Source: Croceimicrobium hydrocarbonivorans (GTDB taxonomy: Bacteria; Bacteroidota; Bacteroidia; Flavobacteriales; Schleiferiaceae). From it: 64,000 bases of DNA. The stretch's first letter is position 1; each line of letters starts with the position of its first letter. The stretch is from the NCBI RefSeq assembly GCF_014524565.1, contig NZ_CP060139.1, positions 1,495,501 to 1,559,500 on the forward strand, read 5' to 3'. Of this stretch, positions 25,454 through 35,749 are shown in pieces. The notes under the pieces are model-generated. The model was given only the letters and a program-made list of their open reading frames with translations, was not told where the DNA came from and made no database searches. Position numbers and translations under genes: made by a program.

Positions 25454-27040
25454 ATGCAGTTCATAAATCCCCTCCTTAGAGTTTCTCTTTTAGTGTTTTT
25501 GTTTTGGCCGCAAATCGTCTTTAGCCAATCCGAAAACGAAAGCATTCAAAAGCTTCGCAATTCCATTTATGCCCAACCAGCTAAAAGTTATGCCTTAGCA
25601 GATAGCCTGCTTCATCATGCCAAATTAGATCCTCAACAGCAAGTAGAACTCTGGAACCTAAAAGGTGGCGCGGCCTGGCTCGAGGGCCGATTAAGTCAGA
25701 GTAGCAAAGACTATGTGATCGGCATTCAATTGGCCGACAAATTGGGTTTCCCCGAAGAGCGTATTCGCATGGAAGGAAATTTAGCCAATGTCTTTAATGA
25801 TCTTGGTGCCTATCGCCTGGCGAAGAGCTATTATAAAAAGGGCTTCAACAGCTTAATCCATGCCAATTCCCTACTCAATATTGCAACCGTATATCTCCGG
25901 GAAAGCGAACTGGACTCCGCGCAATTCTTTTTAGATAAGGCCTTGATCGAGTATCAGAACCAGGCTTCCATTGAAGGTCAGGCTTTATGCCATTCCAATT
26001 ACGCACGACTCTATTTGGCTCGGGCCGATTGGCCGAAAGCACGCAAGCACCTGCAAAAATCAGATTCGCTCTTTGAGGGCGGTCCTAATGTAAAAATGCA
26101 AGTCACCAACGAAATCATTGCCTGGAACCTCGAATTGAAAGAGCAGCCCCAAAGCTTTGATGTCGCCGGCCTGCGAAAAAGCCTCCTAAAATGTCAAGCG
26201 GCTTCTTTTCGGGAATTAGCGCGTGATGCCCATTCCATCTTATACCAATGGTTCCGCGGTCGAAATAGCGATTCAGCGCTCTACCATCTTCGCGCCAAGC
26301 TACACCTCGACTCTAGTCTTACCGGCAATCAGGATCGGAATATCACCATGCTAGTGGAAAATTTCTATCAGGCACAACTAAAACTAGAAAACCTCCGCAA
26401 TGAAAAGGAAGAAATGCGGATTCAAGAACTCCTTCAAGAAGAAAGCTATGGAAGGCAAAAGCTCATATTAAGTCTCCTTTTTGTGGTGATGATCAGCTTA
26501 GGACTGGGACTGTATATCCAACAGAAGACCAAAAACCTGCGCCTCAGTCAACGTATGAAGCAGATTGAAAATGAAAAGCTTAACCAAGAGGTACTGCACC
26601 AAAAGAAATTGCATGAAGAGCAAGCCAAGCTTATTCATTTTAAAGAAAAAGAACTCTTGTCCTATAGCTTGAAGGAGGCCCAACTGAGAGAAGAATTCCA
26701 AGAGCTTCGAACTAAAATCCGAGAAGGGCATTCCAGCTCAGACCTCCTGCGCATTGTAAAAGGAGCCCAGCGAAAATGGGATAGCTGGGAGAATTTTAAC
26801 CGCCATTTCCAATCGGTGCATCAAGACTTTTTTAAGTCTTTAAGTGCAGAACATTCCTTAAGCAGCAAGGAACTTCGCATTAGTGCTTTGAGTGTTTTAG
26901 GGCTTAGCGCGAAGGAAATGAGCGAAATATTGGGTATAAAACCCAGTTCGGTAGATATCGCAAGGCATCGTTTAAAGAAAAAACTCGATTTAGAGCCAGA
27001 CCTTTCCCTCACCGAATACCTCCGAAAGTTCATCAAATGA
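25454..27040 (+). CDS. TPR sensor-regulator with transmembrane segment and LuxR-like HTH
   Basis: A 528-residue protein: signal-like N terminus, tetratricopeptide-like helices (about 30-320; for example GAYRLAKSYYKKGFNS and ARLYLARADWPKARKHL), one transmembrane segment (LILSLLFVVMISLGLGLYI, about 337-355), a long coiled coil (about 360-430) and a C-terminal LuxR/GerE-like helix-turn-helix (LGLSAKEMSEILGIKPSSVDIARHRL). The topology implies a periplasmic sensor directly coupled to a cytoplasmic DNA-binding domain. It precedes two T9SS-sorted genes on the same strand and could regulate them, which is inference. Confidence 0.82.
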   Translation: MQFINPLLRVSLLVFLFWPQIVFSQSENESIQKLRNSIYAQPAKSYALADSLLHHAKLDPQQQVELWNLKGGAAWLEGRLSQSSKDYVIGIQLADKLGFPEERIRMEGNLANVFNDLGAYRLAKSYYKKGFNSLIHANSLLNIATVYLRESELDSAQFFLDKALIEYQNQASIEGQALCHSNYARLYLARADWPKARKHLQKSDSLFEGGPNVKMQVTNEIIAWNLELKEQPQSFDVAGLRKSLLKCQAASFRELARDAHSILYQWFRGRNSDSALYHLRAKLHLDSSLTGNQDRNITMLVENFYQAQLKLENLRNEKEEMRIQELLQEESYGRQKLILSLLFVVMISLGLGLYIQQKTKNLRLSQRMKQIENEKLNQEVLHQKKLHEEQAKLIHFKEKELLSYSLKEAQLREEFQELRTKIREGHSSSDLLRIVKGAQRKWDSWENFNRHFQSVHQDFFKSLSAEHSLSSKELRISALSVLGLSAKEMSEILGIKPSSVDIARHRLKKKLDLEPDLSLTEYLRKFIK

Positions 27041-27146
27041 GCACGCGCACGAGGCGAAATCCGCTTGTAAAGAAGATGTAAACCTGGCTTTCTAGCTAGG
27101 CTTCATGAGGCTTCCTAAGCTTGTATTGCAATTAATTCAAGCGCTC

Positions 27147-27998
27147 ATGAAAACGATTTTCCTTTCCACCGTATTAAGCCTTTGCCTTTTGTTCTCCTTC
27201 AATCTCAAGGGTCAATATCAACTCTTGGCCGCGGACCCTTCTAATGATGGAGCCAATCCTCAATTAGCCGATGGCACCCACTTCGCTTACTACTACGATG
27301 CGCAAAGTGACAGCATTCATTTCCGCGTGGAGCTCAATAGCCTTAGCCCCAGCATGGCTAGCGGCTTTGGCTGCAATGTGATGGTGAACTTATTCAGCAC
27401 TGAACCCACCTTTAATTTCTGGGGACAGGATAATCAGCTTCCCTACCATTATTTGCTTACTGCTTGGGTAACGGGCAGTCCGCCCTCTAATTATACCGGA
27501 ACTATTGGTATTGCCGATGCAAGTGGAGTTAATGCTCAAAACTACACCAACCTCTACCAAAACAATGTTCAAATTGTAATTGAACCCAATCTTACTCGAG
27601 TAAGCTTCGTGGTTAAGCGCGAGGATATTATGCCCGCCCGCTTTCAATCGCCTTCGACTGGCATTTTAAGTGCCTCCGTTGCTGCGGCAGTGGGTTCCAA
27701 TCAGTCCTGGAACGATGATCTCTTTGATCCGGACAGTCGCATTCAAATTGACATGAATGGCATTGGACTAGAGGAAAACACAAATTCTACTTTCCATTTG
27801 TATCCCAATCCTTGTTCAGGGCAGCTCTACCTTGATTTAGACAAGGATCAGCTCATTCAAATAATAGACGCACAAGGGCGGGTTCTCCAAAGCTTGACTT
27901 ATACACATGGCCAAGCGCTAGACCTGAGCTTTCTAAAGGCTGGGCTTTATCAGATTCGCACGGCCACTGGTCAATACCAAAGCTTTATCCGCCAATAA
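27147..27998 (+). CDS. Secreted T9SS-sorted protein, function unknown
   Basis: The 283-residue product starts with a signal peptide (about residues 1-20). A single beta-rich domain follows (FAYYYDAQSDSIHFRVELN, then VMVNLFSTEPTFNFWGQDN), which looks like the DOMON/CBM9-like proteins that bind sugars or haem, without a diagnostic motif. A short T9SS sorting domain ends the protein (LYPNPCSGQLYL, LKAGLYQIRTATG). The ATG at 27147 starts the signal peptide; 14 further upstream residues from 27105 are not supported. It is 29 bases upstream of the giant T9SS gene and is probably co-transcribed with it. Confidence 0.7.
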   Translation: MKTIFLSTVLSLCLLFSFNLKGQYQLLAADPSNDGANPQLADGTHFAYYYDAQSDSIHFRVELNSLSPSMASGFGCNVMVNLFSTEPTFNFWGQDNQLPYHYLLTAWVTGSPPSNYTGTIGIADASGVNAQNYTNLYQNNVQIVIEPNLTRVSFVVKREDIMPARFQSPSTGILSASVAAAVGSNQSWNDDLFDPDSRIQIDMNGIGLEENTNSTFHLYPNPCSGQLYLDLDKDQLIQIIDAQGRVLQSLTYTHGQALDLSFLKAGLYQIRTATGQYQSFIRQ

Positions 27999-28027
27999 GC
28001 GGGATTTCTCCACTAAAATTCTCGCTC

Positions 28028-31000
28028 ATGAAAAAGTTTGTTTTTCGGTTCTTTTCCTGTTTTCTAATCAGTTCTGTGGCCTTCGGGCAGGTATGTCCGA
28101 TGCCACAGAATCTGATATCCCTGGCCCATTCCAATCAACATGCGATTCTGGATTGGCAAAGTAGCAGCAGCCATTGGCAATTGCGCTATGGTCAAGGAAA
28201 TAGCCAAGTAAACGGTCCTGTATTAGTTAGTTCCAAGCCCTATACCCTTGCAGGACTTAGCCCGGCCCAAAACTATTGGGTGCAAGTACGCGACTCCTGT
28301 GGTTTGGATTCCTTAGGTCCCTGGAGTGATACTCTCTTTATCAGAACTCGCTGCTCTGCCCTTAGCAGCCCCTGGATAGAAGATTTTGAAGGCCTGGAAT
28401 GGTCGATTAACAGCAATGCTAATAACCTGCTTCATGTGGATAGCTGCTATCGTTTTAGCGCCGACAGCATGGCGCAATATTGGACCATTCAAACGCAAAG
28501 TGCGATTGCCAATTCCGGCCCCAGCCAAGATCACAGCAATAATGGTCAGCAGTTTCTGTATCAGGTTCGCAACTTCGGGATTAGCCAGCATGACTCCGTC
28601 TATTTCGAAAGCCCCACCATTAATTTAAGTGGACTCAACAATCCAGAGCTAAGCTATTGGCATCATTTCTATGGGGATGCTATTGAAGACTTCCGCATTT
28701 GGATTAGTGCAAATGCAGGCCTGACTTATCAGCTGTTGGATGCCCTCAAAGGACCTCAGCAAAATAGCAGCGCCAGCCCTTGGCAAGAACGCCGAAGCTC
28801 CTTAACCGCTTATTCTGGCCAGAACATCATTTTACGATTTGTCGCTAAATCGACACAGCCGGGATTTGCGGTAGGCATGGCTCTCGACGACATTAAAATT
28901 GCCGAACAGGCTGCTTGTCCTTCACCTCTAGTACCCGCCATCCTGCTTAGTCGCAGCCCTCAAAGCTTGGTGCTCGACCTGCCCTCCAATCCCAATTCTA
29001 ATTGGCAAATTGAATATGGCCCGGTAGGCTTTAGTCCTGGATCTGGCACCACACAGAATACTAGTCAAAACCCTTATACCCTTAGCAATCTTAGTGCAGG
29101 CACAGAATACGAGATTTACATTCGGCAAATCTGCCCTGGCAACCTCATCTCCAATCCCAGCCCGGCACTCAAAGCTCGTACGGCCTGCAATGCACTTATG
29201 GCGCCCTACAGTCAAGATTTTGATGGAAGCAGTTTTAGTACTGCGGCCATAGGAAGTCTCCATGGCAACCTCGATCCTTGTTGGCTCTCCTCACCCGACC
29301 ACACTTTCTTTTGGACGGTTGGGCCGCCAGTTTCTCAACCCGTAAATACTGGTCCCTTGGGCGATCACAGTTCAGGATCGGACCAATACCTCTTTTCAGA
29401 AACCGAAAGTTTCTCAGCCTTAGCTACGGAAAGTAGTTTATCCAGTCCAGCAGTTGACCTCAGCGCTTTAAGTCAGCCACAACTACGCTTTTACTACCAT
29501 CTCTTTGGAGCCGACATTAGCGGATTAAACATCATGGTTATAGATAATGGAATGGTGAGCCTCATCGACAGCTTAAATGGCGCACAACAAATGAGCAGAG
29601 CAGAGGCCTGGAAAGAAAAGATTATTGACCTCAGCGCTTATGCCAATCAGGTAGTTCAAATTGTATTTAAGGCTAAGAAATCCAATAATGGCTATGCCAA
29701 CCACATCGCCATTGATGATTTCAATATTGAAGAAACGCCTACCTGCCCTAAGCCCACTAATCTCCAGGCCAGCGCTCTAGGCACTCAGGTGCAATTAAGT
29801 TGGACATCCTCAGCTTCGCATTGGATAATCGAATACGGCCCTAAGGGTTTTAGTCCTGGCAATGGATTCACCTTTATACCAAGCTCCAATCCCTTTACGG
29901 TTAATGGCCTATCTCCAAATACCGAATACGACTTCTATTTACAGGATAGTTGTGGTGTCAATTTGCTCAGCAGCCAGGAGTTCTTTGGCACGGTAAAAAC
30001 CGATTGTAATGTGCAAGCCTCCCCCTTTTTCGAAAATTTCGACGGTAGCAGCTTTAATGGTGGAAGTTCCATCCATCAGGCAGGCACGATCGATCCTTGT
30101 TGGCGAAGGAATGAAACCCAAAGTTTTTATTGGAAGGCTCGTGGGACTGGTGCCGTAAGTACCCAAACCGGTCCCTCAGCCGACCATACCAGTGGTAGCG
30201 GAAAATCTATGCAAACGGTCATTTCCAATTTTGTGAATGCTGCTCAAGAAATTGATTTTAGCAGTCCTCCCATTGAGCTCAATTCTTTACAGAGTCCACA
30301 ATTGCGCTTCTTCCATCATCTTTTTGGTGCCGATATCGAAAGCCTTAAAGTACTGGTCATGAATAAAGATTCGGCTTCAGTGGTCCTGCAATTGAACGGT
30401 GCTCAGGTAAGCAGTAATACCGCTCCCTGGATGGAAGAACTCATTGACCTATCTGCCTGGCAAGGCGATACGATTGTCCTCATTTTCCGAGGTCGCCGTA
30501 AAAACACCTTTTTCTACCGCGGTAGCATTGCTATTGATGATGTTGAAATTCGGGAAACACCAAGCTGCCCAGCACCCTCCAATCTTATGGTATTGCAGCA
30601 AAATGGCAGCTCTGTATTATTGGATTGGACGAGCGGCGGAGCCAGCAATTGGCAAATTGAATATGGAGCACCAGGTTTTAGTCCGGGTACAGGTACGCTT
30701 GTAAATGTTAGCTCCAAACCTTTCCTGCTGGGCAATTTAAACCCCAAAACGAATTACGATCTATTTGTTCGCGATAGTTGCGGCAGTAGCAGTTTAAGCT
30801 TGTGGAGCGGCCTGGTTAGTGTATTTTCTGGTTGTTTAGTAATGGCCGCTCCCTTTTTCGAAGACTTCAATGGAACAAATTTCCAAAGGGCGATTGCAGC
30901 TGCAGATCAGGGAAACTTCGATACTTGCTGGTCGGCTGATGATCATCCCAATTTCTTTTGGAAAATCAATCAAGGCCAGGTATTCACATTTAATACCGGA

Positions 31001-33445
31001 CCCAATGCGGGAAATGGTGGTGCAGGCAAATATCTCTACAGCACTAAAAACGGCTTTGGATCTACACCCTTAAGCACTTCTTTCTACACGCCTCGAATAG
31101 ACCTCAGCACGCTTAACCTTCCAGAATTGAGGTTCTACAGTCATGCCTACGGTGCGGATATCGACAAGCTAGTAATAGAAGTAAATGATGGTCAAGGTTG
31201 GCAATTGCTCAGCAACTTTAGTGGGTCGCCCCAATCATCAGGCGCAGCAGCTTGGCAGGAAAATCTGATCAGCTTACAAGCTTATGCCAATGATACGATT
31301 CAATTGCGATTTGTATCCCATCGTAAAAACACCCTGGGTTCTTTAACAGCCTTGGCCATAGATGATCTTGAAATACGGGAAACACCCACCTGTGCTTTCC
31401 CTACAGCTTTGCAACAGGATAGCGCCACTAGCACCAGCATCTACCTCAGTTGGCAAAGTGGAGGCGCCAATCAATGGCAAATTAGATATCGCCCTGCGGG
31501 CAGCAGTCAAGCTTTTCAAATCCTGAATGTAAGCAGCAATCCTTATGAACTCACAGGACTCAATCCTTCGAGCTCCTATGAAATTGAAGTTCGCGATAGC
31601 TGTGGAGCAGGCGATGTGAGCTTTTGGTCTAACCTGATCATTGGCACAACTGATTGCGGGGTCCGAAACCTACCCTACCGTGAAAATTTTGACGGGGGAC
31701 AATGGATAAGTGGCACCGGGCAGGCTAATGCGGGATCTGTACTGGATCCCTGCTGGACTACCCCCACCAGTGCCGGGCCACATTTCGGACCGCGAGCCGG
31801 AATTACCTTTAGTAATACTACCGGCCCATCCACTGATGTATCGGGCAGTGGAAATTACCTCTATACGGAGGCTACAAATGGAACGGGAACAGGAGAAATT
31901 ACCGGACCGCAAATTTTCATTGCTCAGAATCAAGGCGCCGTTTGGTTAAAGTGGGCCTACCATATGTACGGTCTGGATATTGGTGACTTGGAAATTGAAG
32001 TGCAGATCAATGGTGGGCCCTTCCAAAACTTGTACAGCCTAAATGGTATGCAACAAACTGCCAGCACCGACCCCTGGCTAGAAGATTCTGTATCCTTAAG
32101 TGCCTATATAAACGATACCGTCCGACTTCGCTTTAAGGGAACGAATTCGGGCTATCGCGGGGACATTGCCATTGATGATATTCGAATTGAAGGTAATCAA
32201 GCACTTTGTGTAAATCCAGATAGCTTAGAGGTGTTGAGTTTCGGTACCGATAGTATTCAGGTTCAATGGAACTCTTATAATGGAATTAATAGTCGGATAA
32301 AAATCACCGCCTTAGACCCTGCTGGAAGCAGCACACAATGGTATTATGGAGTGCAAAGTCCTTATACCCTTAAGAACCTTCAAGAAGGTGTACTCTACCG
32401 CATTGAAGTTTCGGATAGCTGTGGGAGTAGTGCTCAAAGCTATGCCGATACCCTGGAGATTAGAACCCAATGCCTCCCCTTACAAGCTCGGGCACAGTCG
32501 CATAAATTGGGCTTGGACCTCTATGCTCATAATCGCAGCATGGGTAGCGATTCGGTAGCCTGGTATGTCGGAAATCAATGGATTGGCAGCAGCGATAGTG
32601 TACACCATCAATTTAGCTCTCCTGGGAATTACACTTTAAAATTAGTCGCTATAAACTCTTGTGGTGAAAAGGATAGCCTTTTCCAATTACTAATGATTTG
32701 TGATAGCATGTCACCCGCCTATAGCTGGACTTATAATTTGGATAGTCTTTTCTTAGAAGCTAATACTGGCAGCGGTGCCCAAGCGGTTCTTTGGTATTTG
32801 AATTCGCAATATTCTGGCTCTGGCTGGCAACATCAAAGCTTGCTCGATACCAGTGGTATGCTTCCCATTAGCGTTCATTTTGTGGATGCTTGTGGTGACA
32901 CCCTCAAATTAAATGACACCCTGCATTATTGCCCGCCGGTATGGGCTGCCTGGACCGATAGTATCGTCAATTTACAAGGCCAGGGTGGAGGCATGCGGGT
33001 GTACTTCAATGCCAAGGCTTCTCGAAATGCCCAAAGCTATCAATGGTCCTTTGGGGATGGTAATAGTGGCAGCGGACAACAAGTGACGCACACTTATCCC
33101 AGCTATAGCCTTAACTACAATGTTCGCCTAATTGTAAGCAATACTTGCGGCGAAATGGACACTACACAAAGGAAGCTTGGAGCTATTGGATTACCAGAAT
33201 ATGCAATTCCCCGCATCTCTGCCTACCCCAATCCATTTAGGGATGAGGTTTTTATCGATTGGGAAGGAAATAGCGAACTCGAAATCGAGATTGTAGATTC
33301 CCAAGGCAGGGTACTGGGCCAGACCCGTAAAAATCCGCGTAACAGAGCAGAGTCGTGGACCCTCGATCATCTGGCCCCTGGTATCTATTATCTCCGTGTG
33401 AGACAAGGCTCCCAATGGGTGTCCTTGAGACTGCTCCACCATTAG
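28028..33445 (+). CDS. Giant T9SS-exported adhesin-like protein with repeated FnIII and MAM-like modules
   Basis: This 1805-residue protein has a signal peptide (about residues 1-20). Then come six fibronectin III modules alternating with five MAM-like beta domains, each pair about 270 residues. The FnIII modules share IEYGPxGFSPGxG or close variants; the MAM-like domains share 'DPCW', 'LRFYHHLFGADI' and 'IAIDDIEI' type endings. Two or three PKD-like domains follow (WSFGDGNSGSG, THTY). The protein ends in a T9SS type A sorting domain (YPNPFRDEVFIDW, LAPGIYYLRV). It is exported to the cell surface, where a role in adhesion or matrix building is likely but inferred. Its architecture matches the truncated gene at the window start. 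Confidence 0.85.
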   Translation: MKKFVFRFFSCFLISSVAFGQVCPMPQNLISLAHSNQHAILDWQSSSSHWQLRYGQGNSQVNGPVLVSSKPYTLAGLSPAQNYWVQVRDSCGLDSLGPWSDTLFIRTRCSALSSPWIEDFEGLEWSINSNANNLLHVDSCYRFSADSMAQYWTIQTQSAIANSGPSQDHSNNGQQFLYQVRNFGISQHDSVYFESPTINLSGLNNPELSYWHHFYGDAIEDFRIWISANAGLTYQLLDALKGPQQNSSASPWQERRSSLTAYSGQNIILRFVAKSTQPGFAVGMALDDIKIAEQAACPSPLVPAILLSRSPQSLVLDLPSNPNSNWQIEYGPVGFSPGSGTTQNTSQNPYTLSNLSAGTEYEIYIRQICPGNLISNPSPALKARTACNALMAPYSQDFDGSSFSTAAIGSLHGNLDPCWLSSPDHTFFWTVGPPVSQPVNTGPLGDHSSGSDQYLFSETESFSALATESSLSSPAVDLSALSQPQLRFYYHLFGADISGLNIMVIDNGMVSLIDSLNGAQQMSRAEAWKEKIIDLSAYANQVVQIVFKAKKSNNGYANHIAIDDFNIEETPTCPKPTNLQASALGTQVQLSWTSSASHWIIEYGPKGFSPGNGFTFIPSSNPFTVNGLSPNTEYDFYLQDSCGVNLLSSQEFFGTVKTDCNVQASPFFENFDGSSFNGGSSIHQAGTIDPCWRRNETQSFYWKARGTGAVSTQTGPSADHTSGSGKSMQTVISNFVNAAQEIDFSSPPIELNSLQSPQLRFFHHLFGADIESLKVLVMNKDSASVVLQLNGAQVSSNTAPWMEELIDLSAWQGDTIVLIFRGRRKNTFFYRGSIAIDDVEIRETPSCPAPSNLMVLQQNGSSVLLDWTSGGASNWQIEYGAPGFSPGTGTLVNVSSKPFLLGNLNPKTNYDLFVRDSCGSSSLSLWSGLVSVFSGCLVMAAPFFEDFNGTNFQRAIAAADQGNFDTCWSADDHPNFFWKINQGQVFTFNTGPNAGNGGAGKYLYSTKNGFGSTPLSTSFYTPRIDLSTLNLPELRFYSHAYGADIDKLVIEVNDGQGWQLLSNFSGSPQSSGAAAWQENLISLQAYANDTIQLRFVSHRKNTLGSLTALAIDDLEIRETPTCAFPTALQQDSATSTSIYLSWQSGGANQWQIRYRPAGSSQAFQILNVSSNPYELTGLNPSSSYEIEVRDSCGAGDVSFWSNLIIGTTDCGVRNLPYRENFDGGQWISGTGQANAGSVLDPCWTTPTSAGPHFGPRAGITFSNTTGPSTDVSGSGNYLYTEATNGTGTGEITGPQIFIAQNQGAVWLKWAYHMYGLDIGDLEIEVQINGGPFQNLYSLNGMQQTASTDPWLEDSVSLSAYINDTVRLRFKGTNSGYRGDIAIDDIRIEGNQALCVNPDSLEVLSFGTDSIQVQWNSYNGINSRIKITALDPAGSSTQWYYGVQSPYTLKNLQEGVLYRIEVSDSCGSSAQSYADTLEIRTQCLPLQARAQSHKLGLDLYAHNRSMGSDSVAWYVGNQWIGSSDSVHHQFSSPGNYTLKLVAINSCGEKDSLFQLLMICDSMSPAYSWTYNLDSLFLEANTGSGAQAVLWYLNSQYSGSGWQHQSLLDTSGMLPISVHFVDACGDTLKLNDTLHYCPPVWAAWTDSIVNLQGQGGGMRVYFNAKASRNAQSYQWSFGDGNSGSGQQVTHTYPSYSLNYNVRLIVSNTCGEMDTTQRKLGAIGLPEYAIPRISAYPNPFRDEVFIDWEGNSELEIEIVDSQGRVLGQTRKNPRNRAESWTLDHLAPGIYYLRVRQGSQWVSLRLLHH

Positions 33446-33469
33446 CGGCACCATGCTAATTGGAGCATT

Positions 33470-33499
33470 GAAAGGGAAGGAATGTACCCCTTCCCTTTC
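33470..33499. terminator. Strong hairpin without T run after the giant gene
   Basis: GAAAGGGAAGG and CCTTCCCTTTC form a perfect 11-pair stem with an eight-base loop, 25 bases after the stop codon. The following bases (ATATCGCTTTTA) are not a proper T run, so it may act as an mRNA 3'-end stabiliser or a weak terminator. Confidence 0.5.
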
Positions 33500-33616
33500 A
33501 TATCGCTTTTATCAGTTCGTATTTCGGTAATTCCAGAAAGTCGAACCAAATGAGGCAAGTAAGGACAGGCCTAGGATAAGAGCTAAAATTAATTTGCAAG
33601 CCTAAAACATAAACAC

Positions 33617-34774
33617 ATGAAAAAACACTTCTTAATCGCCTTGATTTTGGTCAGTTTTGGCCACTTGAAATCCCAGCATGTAGGAACCTTTACCCCTAAT
33701 CCCAATCGGGTAATTAGTGATGCCATGATCTTCATCTCGGATCATGAAATCTTGGCTTCGGATTACGACAATGGTCGGGTTTCATTGATCAATATCAAAA
33801 CCGGACAAAGTCGCTATTTGGTTACGGGCTTAGGCAAGGCCAATGGTTTGTACCTCTCCCCCATTACCGGGCATTTATACATTGCGAATCCAGTAGCGGA
33901 TAAGATTTATGTGGTTGATACTTCGGATCAAACCTTAGTGCAAACCATCAATATGCAAAGCCCTTCAGATATTATTGCCAGCCCCAATCACGATACCTTA
34001 TACATCAGCAGCTGGCAGGACAATCGGATCAGTCAGATTGAGGTAGCCAGCGGCACTGATTTTACCTGGCAATGGGGAGCCCCTTTAAATGCGCCGGTTG
34101 GTCTTTGCTATGATCCTCAAACCAACGACTATTATGTAGGCAATTTTAATGATCGGAAGATTTACCGCATGAACGATTTAGGTATTTACTATGTGGCCAC
34201 CGTTCCTGCCCCCAATACCACTGGCAATGCCTTTTTAGGCTTTATCAAATTTGCGAATAATAAGATCTACGCCAGCTCCCTCAATGCTCATCAAATCTAT
34301 GAGATTGACCCTGCCTATACCGATAGCGTTAAGCTCCTCGCCGGTCAAGCCGGGATAAGCGGAAATCAAGATGGTAGTCCGGCTATTGCCAGCTTTAGTC
34401 AGCCCAATGGCGTGCTACCCAATGCTGCTGGCGATACCATTTGGATTAGTGAATACGGTAGCGGAAATCTGCGCTATTATACCACTAGCAGTGGCTTGGG
34501 CACATTAAAGCTCAAGGCAGGATCTGAGGGCCTAAGCATCTATCCACAACCCGCTACAGATCATATTCAACTTGAGATCAATGAAGGATTTGAAGATCTG
34601 CAAAAGCAAGAATTTCAATTAATCAACAGCAGCGGGCAGGTATTGAAATCCGGACTAAAATTCCAGGCCTATCAAAACCAAGCTTTAGACTTATCAGGCC
34701 TTAGCCCCGGAACCTATTTTATTCAATATGATTATCAGGGTGAAAGCCTAAGTCAGCAAATCCTGATTCACTAG
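33617..34774 (+). CDS. T9SS-sorted beta-propeller protein (NHL/YVTN-like)
   Basis: A 385-residue secreted protein with a signal peptide (about 1-19) and about six beta-propeller blades. Examples are NGLYLSPITGHLYIANPVAD, SDIIASPNHDTLYISSWQDN and VGLCYDPQTNDYYVGNFNDR, of the SMP-30/NHL/YVTN type. It ends in a T9SS sorting domain (IYPQPATDHIQLEI, LSPGTYFIQYD), where the usual YPNP reads YPQP. Propellers of this type bind ligands or partner proteins; no catalytic residues were identified. Its stop is three bases from the convergent hydrolase gene. Confidence 0.8.
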   Translation: MKKHFLIALILVSFGHLKSQHVGTFTPNPNRVISDAMIFISDHEILASDYDNGRVSLINIKTGQSRYLVTGLGKANGLYLSPITGHLYIANPVADKIYVVDTSDQTLVQTINMQSPSDIIASPNHDTLYISSWQDNRISQIEVASGTDFTWQWGAPLNAPVGLCYDPQTNDYYVGNFNDRKIYRMNDLGIYYVATVPAPNTTGNAFLGFIKFANNKIYASSLNAHQIYEIDPAYTDSVKLLAGQAGISGNQDGSPAIASFSQPNGVLPNAAGDTIWISEYGSGNLRYYTTSSGLGTLKLKAGSEGLSIYPQPATDHIQLEINEGFEDLQKQEFQLINSSGQVLKSGLKFQAYQNQALDLSGLSPGTYFIQYDYQGESLSQQILIH

Positions 34775-34777
34775 AAA

Positions 34778-35749
34778 CTACTCACATAGTTCCGCGAGGA
34801 TTTCGGCTTGGTAGTGCCGAATGAGGGAAAAATGTCCTTCCTCTTTTAAGAAGAGCCTCGAATAACGCAAGGCCGAATGGTAATAAAAACCGCGCTGCTG
34901 TGGTGCCATTCGGTCTTGTTTTCCATACCAGAGACTAATGAGGATGCTCACTTGAGAAGGCTCAAAACCCCAATCACCTACATAGAGCTGCCACTCCTGC
35001 ACCACGCCCTCTATACCTTGACGATAAGCTTCTAAGGAGGCCGCCAGAAAATCACGACCATAATGGGGATGCTTCAATAAGAGCTCTCGATCTGCAGGGG
35101 GCAAATGGCGCTGCATTTGTTTCAAACGAGCTTCCGGTTTTTCGCGCAAGGTTTTAAGATCATTGCGAATAATGGATTCAATAAAACGGCTATTCTTTAA
35201 GGATGCCGCCCAATGGATCATCCGCAAGGGAAACCACATTCCTTTTTTACTGCCTTTATAATTGAGAGGACTGGCCCCCGCTACTATGCTGGCGCCTTTA
35301 ATACGCCCTGGAAAACGGAGGGCGCAGGCCAGGAGATGGGGAGCCCCGCCCGACAAGGCTAAGAGATATACCGAATCTAAATGCAGTTGATTGCAAAGCT
35401 CTTCCATATCGAGGGCATAGTCGGCAAAATTTCGATTGGCTTGAGGATCAGAATAACCGATGCCTGGCCGATCCGGAGCGATGATGCGTAGGCCCATTTC
35501 ACGTGCCACCGTATCTAAAAAGGCTGCCGACAAGCGACTTTCTTGACCGCCATGAAAATAGATCAGGGGCTTACCATTAGGATCACCATATTCGGCATAA
35601 GCCAGATTTCTATGATCCGATAATCGAATATGTTTCACCGCTGCCTCAATCATGGACTGGGCCTGTGCTGAAAGATTAAGAATGAGGAGCGTGTAGAGAA
35701 ATCGCCCAAACCAAGGTTTAAGCCTAACATGATTAAACCCTTTGCTCAT
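34778..35749 (-). CDS. Alpha/beta-fold hydrolase, probably exported
   Basis: A 323-residue protein with a hydrophobic N-terminal export signal (about 13-30) and an alpha/beta hydrolase core. It has the oxyanion region YFHGGQESR, APDRPGIGYSD, the nucleophile elbow ALSGGAP (Ser in place of the usual GxSxG context), the acid in WYGKQDRMAP and the catalytic histidine in EEGHFSL. The substrate cannot be told from the sequence. The start overlaps the end of the small membrane protein gene by 17 bases, so the two are co-transcribed. Confidence 0.82.
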   Translation of the reverse strand: MSKGFNHVRLKPWFGRFLYTLLILNLSAQAQSMIEAAVKHIRLSDHRNLAYAEYGDPNGKPLIYFHGGQESRLSAAFLDTVAREMGLRIIAPDRPGIGYSDPQANRNFADYALDMEELCNQLHLDSVYLLALSGGAPHLLACALRFPGRIKGASIVAGASPLNYKGSKKGMWFPLRMIHWAASLKNSRFIESIIRNDLKTLREKPEARLKQMQRHLPPADRELLLKHPHYGRDFLAASLEAYRQGIEGVVQEWQLYVGDWGFEPSQVSILISLWYGKQDRMAPQQRGFYYHSALRYSRLFLKEEGHFSLIRHYQAEILAELCE

